Shown: positions 5,238-8,383 of the stretch, piece by piece
How the letters are laid out: each line of letters opens with the position of its first letter
Numbering within the stretch: the first letter of the stretch is position 1
DNA from: Eubacteriales Family XIII. Incertae Sedis bacterium
Lineage (GTDB): Bacteria; Bacillota; Clostridia; Peptostreptococcales; Anaerovoracaceae
Length of the DNA: 8,383 nt
Direction: 5' to 3'
NCBI GenBank assembly: GCA_031278255.1
Contig: JAITKU010000263.1
Span: 1 to 8,383 of the forward strand
Notes under the pieces: generated by a model
Databases searched by the model: none
Told to the model about the DNA's origin: nothing
Seen by the model: the letters and a program-made list of their open reading frames with translations, nothing else
Made by a program: the position numbers and the translations under genes

Positions 5238-5802
5238 TCTGCTCCGCTTCCGCGGGGTTTTCCCGGTCCGGCTCATGGATCGCGTCCTCTATATCCTCGA
5301 TCTCGGGCAGGTCCCGCAGGCTCTCAAGATCAAAACAGCGCAGGAAGTTCTTCGTCGTACCGTAGAGCAGGGGCCGGCCTATGGCGTTCGATCTGCCGAC
5401 CTCCTCGACAAGTTCTTTCTTCATGAGTCCCTCGACGACCCGTTCGCTCTTGACGCCGCGTATCACGTCGATCTCGCCCTTGGTCACGGGTTGCCGATAA
5501 GCGATGATCGCAAGTACCTCCAGCGCCGCCTGCGAGAGCCGCTTCTCCTTGATCGGCGTGCAGAGCCGCTGCAAATAATCGAAGTTCTCGGGCCGCGTGA
5601 CAAAACGAAAGGCCCCGTCCGTTTCATGCACGGCCAAACCGCGCCCCGCCTCGTCGTATTCGCGCTGAAGTTCCTTGAAATATTCGTAAGCCGTTTTTTT
5701 GTCGATCTGTACGACCTCCGCCGCCGTCTTTGCGTCAAGCGGTTCGCCCCGGACGAACATCATGGATTCAAAGGCTGATTTTATCGCGTTCTTATTCGAC
5801 AT
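5221..5802 (-). CDS. scpB: Segregation and condensation protein B
   Basis: The protein has 193 residues, the usual ScpB size. ScpB dimers with two winged-helix domains bind the ScpA kleisin and complete the SMC-ScpAB condensin that organises and segregates the chromosome. Characteristic segments are AIKSAFESMMFVRGEPL at the N-terminus, LSQAALEVLAIIAYRQPVTKGEIDVIRGV in the middle, and GRPLLYGTTKNFLRCFDLESLRDLPEI towards the C-terminus. The start at MSNKNA is chosen because AAGGAG lies ten bases upstream; it overlaps the end of scpA by 11 bases (ATGTCGAATAA), so translation is probably coupled. The frame extends 15 residues further upstream, inside scpA, without a ribosome binding site. The stop lies inside the final codons of the convergent citrate synthase gene. 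Confidence 0.94.
   Translation of the reverse strand: MSNKNAIKSAFESMMFVRGEPLDAKTAAEVVQIDKKTAYEYFKELQREYDEAGRGLAVHETDGAFRFVTRPENFDYLQRLCTPIKEKRLSQAALEVLAIIAYRQPVTKGEIDVIRGVKSERVVEGLMKKELVEEVGRSNAIGRPLLYGTTKNFLRCFDLESLRDLPEIEDIEDAIHEPDRENPAEAEQITFLQ
5241..5261 (+). terminator. Possible intrinsic terminator of citrate synthase, inside scpB
   Basis: Just after the citrate synthase stop, CTCCGC (5242-5247) pairs with GCGGGG (5252-5257), with one G-U pair and a four-base loop, and is followed by TTTT. The structure lies within the scpB C-terminal coding region, as expected where two convergent genes overlap. The short U-run makes it only moderately convincing. Confidence 0.4.
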
Positions 5803-6544
5803 ACAAAGCGTTCTCCTTTTCGCAAAGTTCCACCGTAATCTCCGCAAAGCCGCCGCTTTGCCGCGCCCGCAGCGTTTTGTTCCGAATCATTTCAAGCAGG
5901 GCGACAAAGGTCAAGACCTTCTCAAAGCGATCGTTGCGCTTCAAAAGTTCTCTGAACCGCAATTTTGAAGCATTTTTGAAAGCAAACAGGCCCTTGATGA
6001 AAGATATGCGCGTCTCCGTCGTCTCGCGCTGTCTCTCTGCGCGCGCGTAGAGGCTTCTGACCTCGTCCACCCGCTGTTTCCTGCCCAGAAAATCCCTGAA
6101 CGCCTGCACGAAACGATCCCTGTCCATGCGCAGGTACTCGTCCGGCTCATTCGTATACGGTTGCAAATCCTCGGCCGGCTTTTCAAAGAAAAGGCGGGCC
6201 TGTTCCTCCCGCTCCGACAGGAAAGCGGCCACCGATTTGAACTTTCGGTAAAGCAACAGCTTCGTGACGAGTTCGCTCCGCGGGTCCTCTTCCGCGGCGG
6301 CGTCCGCCGCGCCGCTGCGCGGCAACAGCATTTTCGACTTCAACTCGATGAGACTCGCCGCCAAGACCATGAATTCGCCGCCGAGCGCCGGATCGCGCAG
6401 ACGCATCTCCTCCACATACGACAGGTAGCCGTTCGTAATCTCCGAAACCTGTATATCGTAGATATTCATCTCGGCGCTCTCGATCAGATAGCAGAGCAGA
6501 TCAAAAGGCCCTTCAAAATTTTCGATTTTTACCTTATACGTCAT
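5792..6544 (-). CDS. scpA: Segregation and condensation protein A (kleisin)
   Basis: The protein has 250 residues, standard for ScpA. The N-terminal FEGPFDLLCYLIESAEMNIYDI block is the family signature that contacts the SMC neck. EFMVLAASLIELKSKMLLPR follows, and the C-terminal winged-helix region carries RFEKVLTFVALLEMIRNKTL, which contacts the SMC head. It bridges the SMC dimer and recruits ScpB. The ATG at 6544-6542 (MTYKVK) is preferred, as AAAGG lies five bases upstream; a GTG two codons earlier at 6550 overlaps that site. The gene is the first of a two-gene operon with scpB and has a near-consensus promoter 98 to 131 bases upstream. Confidence 0.94.
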   Translation of the reverse strand: MTYKVKIENFEGPFDLLCYLIESAEMNIYDIQVSEITNGYLSYVEEMRLRDPALGGEFMVLAASLIELKSKMLLPRSGAADAAAEEDPRSELVTKLLLYRKFKSVAAFLSEREEQARLFFEKPAEDLQPYTNEPDEYLRMDRDRFVQAFRDFLGRKQRVDEVRSLYARAERQRETTETRISFIKGLFAFKNASKLRFRELLKRNDRFEKVLTFVALLEMIRNKTLRARQSGGFAEITVELCEKENALYVE

Positions 6545-6646
6545 AAACACCTTTCAAGCGCGCCCGAATCACGCCCCCTCGCTTTCGGCCAAACAGCCGG
6601 CCCGCCGCGCTTTCCTTTCCTGCGCCGGGTGTCCCCCCGCCTATAC

Positions 6647-6675
6647 ATCATACCGCCGGCGCGCGCCGATGTCAA
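6647..6675 (-). promoter_or_regulatory. Sigma-70-type promoter for scpAB
   Basis: On the minus strand a perfect TTGACA (6675-6670) and TATGAT (6652-6647) are separated by 17 very GC-rich bases. Transcription would start near 6640, giving a GC-rich leader of about 95 nt. Confidence 0.8.
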
Positions 6676-6686
6676 CGAAAACGCGA

Positions 6687-6705
6687 ATACGGGCGCGGCC
6701 CGTAT
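6687..6705 (-). terminator. Hairpin downstream of the AlbA_2 gene, probable terminator
   Basis: ATACGGGC (6687-6694) and GCCCGTAT (6698-6705) form a perfect 8-bp stem with a three-base loop, 64 bases after the stop of the AlbA_2 gene. On the minus strand it is followed by TCGCGTTTTCGTT, a weak U-rich tail, and then by the scpAB -35 box. It probably insulates scpAB from the upstream gene. Confidence 0.5.
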
Positions 6706-6768
6706 CATTGCCACCGCTGCCTAAAGCTTGCATGGCGATAAGCCGCGCAAAAGGAACGGGGCGCCGCG

Positions 6769-8383
6769 TCATACGCTGTAATATCTTTGATTTCGGCTTT
6801 TGGGCTTGTCCGGGATCGTCATTTTCAGTCTGCTTTCCTCCAGCAGCGGGTACACGTATATCCGCATCGCATAATACTGTGTCTTTCCGAGAAATCGCGC
6901 GATCTCATCTCTCGTTCGCGGTTGTTCGCAAAAGCGTATAAGCTCCTCCGGCCCGCGCCTTGGCATTTCGTATCGCCGCGCCGTTTCCTCGGTTTGTTTT
7001 CGCACAAAACGCGCGACAACCGGCCGGCGTCTTTGAATATCGGTATTGTAGCCGTAGACCGGTGTCTCATCCACAAAATACGCCGTCTCCGCTTCCTCTT
7101 TTACAAGACACCCCGTCCTGTAGTCAGGAAGAAAGACCGGCATGTGATTGCCCGTCACCGACATGACCGGGTAATCGTTTCTCAACGTGACCACAAAACT
7201 CCCGCGCCTGTTTTCAAAAACGGGTTCGGGAAGCCCGTAACGCGCCATTTCCTCCCGGATCGTCGGGATTCCGGAATAGCGGTTTTCCGCAAGCCCCATC
7301 ACTTCCAAGATATGGACCAGCGCTTGGTTTCGCGTGTCCGCACGGACCTTGCCCAAGCTGTCTGTCGTCAACCGTCCGTACAAACCGCCTTCATTCCATA
7401 TCTCCAGACGGTCATTGAACATCAGAATCCGCACCGGCGCCCCCTCCGAATGAATGCTGTAATCTCTGTGCATTAAGGCGTTCAAGATCACCTCTCTGAC
7501 CGCAGCGACGGGGTACTCTGTTTTGTCCGCCCGTTTTCCGTTTTCATCGATGATCGTCTTTACGCGCATGTTCCGTTCCGTAAAGAGCATGGCGTCCTCC
7601 AGCATTTCCCCTATGGTACCCTCAATGCGGCTGTTGGCCGTAAAGCGTTCGCCGGACGGGCCGGTAATGCCCATCTTCAAGCCCGGAACAACCACCGCCG
7701 TAATGCAAAGTTGCGGAAAAACCGCCTGCGGATATCCGGAAAAGCAAAGAGCGCCCGCCAATGTGGGCTTCTCGTCCCGAATAACGCCCATCAGACGAAG
7801 CATTTCGTCATCCGAAAGTTTGGCGGTGTTTTTCTTGTTCTTTCGCAAGGCGCTGAGGTATTGCGATATCAATTCGTCATCCAACTGAAGCATATCGGCG
7901 GGCTCCGCCGGGCGAATGTCGTCCCGCACCCTGCGGCGGTATGCGTCAAAACTGTATATCTCATAGTCGCTCATGGCCTCGTCCGCCTCGCCGATGCGAA
8001 CAAAAGAACCTTTGATGCGGCCTACGCCTTTGTAATAGACAGGGCGTTCCGTCACGTCCACGCCGGGGATTTCCGCCGAAACCACGGTTTTACCGTCCAC
8101 ATCGCATACCGTAAACAAGGGACGCACGGCAGGCTGCATCTGTTTGCACTGCTCCGCGACTCTGTGTTGTAAATCCTGCGGATCGTACACGCCCACCGTC
8201 TCAAAGCTTTTGCGTTCATCCAAACCGAACAGAATCACGCCGCCGCTGTCCTGATTGGAAAAAGCGGAAAGCGTATCGTACAGTCTGGACGGACAGCCCT
8301 GTTGCGCGGCCTTGACCTCTATGGTTTGCGTTTCGCACCGCTGCGCCCGCACCGTACGAATCAAGCGATACAACTCAACTTCT
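6769..8383 (-). CDS. AlbA_2 (Schlafen-like) / HATPase_c_4 domain protein (start beyond window)
   Basis: The frame is open from the right edge (the first readable residues are EVELYRLIRTV) to TGA at 6771-6769, about 537 residues. Its start is probably only a few codons outside; the TTG at 8373 has no ribosome binding site. The N-terminal 150 or so residues form an AlbA_2/divergent AAA_4 domain, with QTIEVKAAQQGCPSRLYDTLSAFSN and GGVILFGLDE. The C-terminal half has an HATPase_c_4-type region, EVILNALMHRDYS, then LEIWNEGGLYG, then NQALVHILEVMGLAENRYSGI and RYGLPEPVFE. The last 60 or so residues (RGPEELIRFC...TRDEIARFLG) look like a winged helix. Such proteins are annotated as transcriptional regulators or RecG-like ATP-binding proteins, and their biochemical role is mostly unknown. 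About 75 residues (MPVFLPDYR to YEMPRRG) between the ATPase-like part and the winged helix look like a linker or insertion. No partner gene is visible in the window. Confidence 0.85.
   Translation of the reverse strand, partial: EVELYRLIRTVRAQRCETQTIEVKAAQQGCPSRLYDTLSAFSNQDSGGVILFGLDERKSFETVGVYDPQDLQHRVAEQCKQMQPAVRPLFTVCDVDGKTVVSAEIPGVDVTERPVYYKGVGRIKGSFVRIGEADEAMSDYEIYSFDAYRRRVRDDIRPAEPADMLQLDDELISQYLSALRKNKKNTAKLSDDEMLRLMGVIRDEKPTLAGALCFSGYPQAVFPQLCITAVVVPGLKMGITGPSGERFTANSRIEGTIGEMLEDAMLFTERNMRVKTIIDENGKRADKTEYPVAAVREVILNALMHRDYSIHSEGAPVRILMFNDRLEIWNEGGLYGRLTTDSLGKVRADTRNQALVHILEVMGLAENRYSGIPTIREEMARYGLPEPVFENRRGSFVVTLRNDYPVMSVTGNHMPVFLPDYRTGCLVKEEAETAYFVDETPVYGYNTDIQRRRPVVARFVRKQTEETARRYEMPRRGPEELIRFCEQPRTRDEIARFLGKTQYYAMRIYVYPLLEESRLKMTIPDKPKSRNQRYYSV

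Noticed and set aside
4065..5276. 403-codon open frame on the minus strand opposite citrate synthase
   Set aside because: It is long but is the complementary frame of a well-conserved enzyme with its full catalytic triad. GC-rich codon use leaves the antisense frame free of stops, and no family is recognised.

Overview
The window reads as chromosomal DNA of a GC-rich, anaerobic Clostridia-type Firmicute. The evidence is AGGAGG-type ribosome binding sites, an overlapping scpA-scpB condensin pair, an rluB-type pseudouridine synthase nearby, a clostridial-style citrate synthase of about 460 residues, and an acetate/butyrate-acetoacetate type CoA-transferase. No rRNA, tRNA, CRISPR array, transposase or phage gene was seen.

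Layout, left to right. (1) Positions 3-824, minus strand: start and first 274 codons of a saccharopine-dehydrogenase-family oxidoreductase that runs off the left edge. (2) Positions 825-1463: 639 bases without a gene but rich in signals. They hold a good promoter for the dehydrogenase, a leader of about 180 nt with strong inverted repeats, two LacI/CcpA-like operator-like sites upstream of the promoter, an 18-bp perfect palindrome of GntR-operator type, and a 100-nt nested inverted-repeat element with competing hairpins. (3) Positions 1464-2788, minus: the two CoA-transferase subunits, overlapping and translationally coupled. (4) Positions 2933-3646, minus: rluB-like pseudouridine synthase. 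(5) Positions 3647-3851: a divergent promoter pair. (6) Positions 3852-5237, plus: citrate synthase. (7) Positions 5221-6544, minus: scpB and scpA, with scpB overlapping the citrate synthase gene tail to tail by 17 bases. (8) Positions 6769-8383, minus: an AlbA_2 (Schlafen-like)/HATPase_c_4 regulator-type protein whose start lies just beyond the right edge.

How the genes fit together. scpA, scpB and rluB commonly lie in one cluster in Firmicutes; here a citrate synthase gene with its own promoter separates them. The CoA-transferase supplies acyl-CoA exchange for fermentative metabolism. The dehydrogenase downstream of it acts on an unknown amino-acid-like substrate and has its own promoter and upstream sites, so it is probably controlled separately. 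Every gene belongs to a known family. The least explained material is the 825-1463 gap and the short leader ORF ahead of the CoA-transferase operon.
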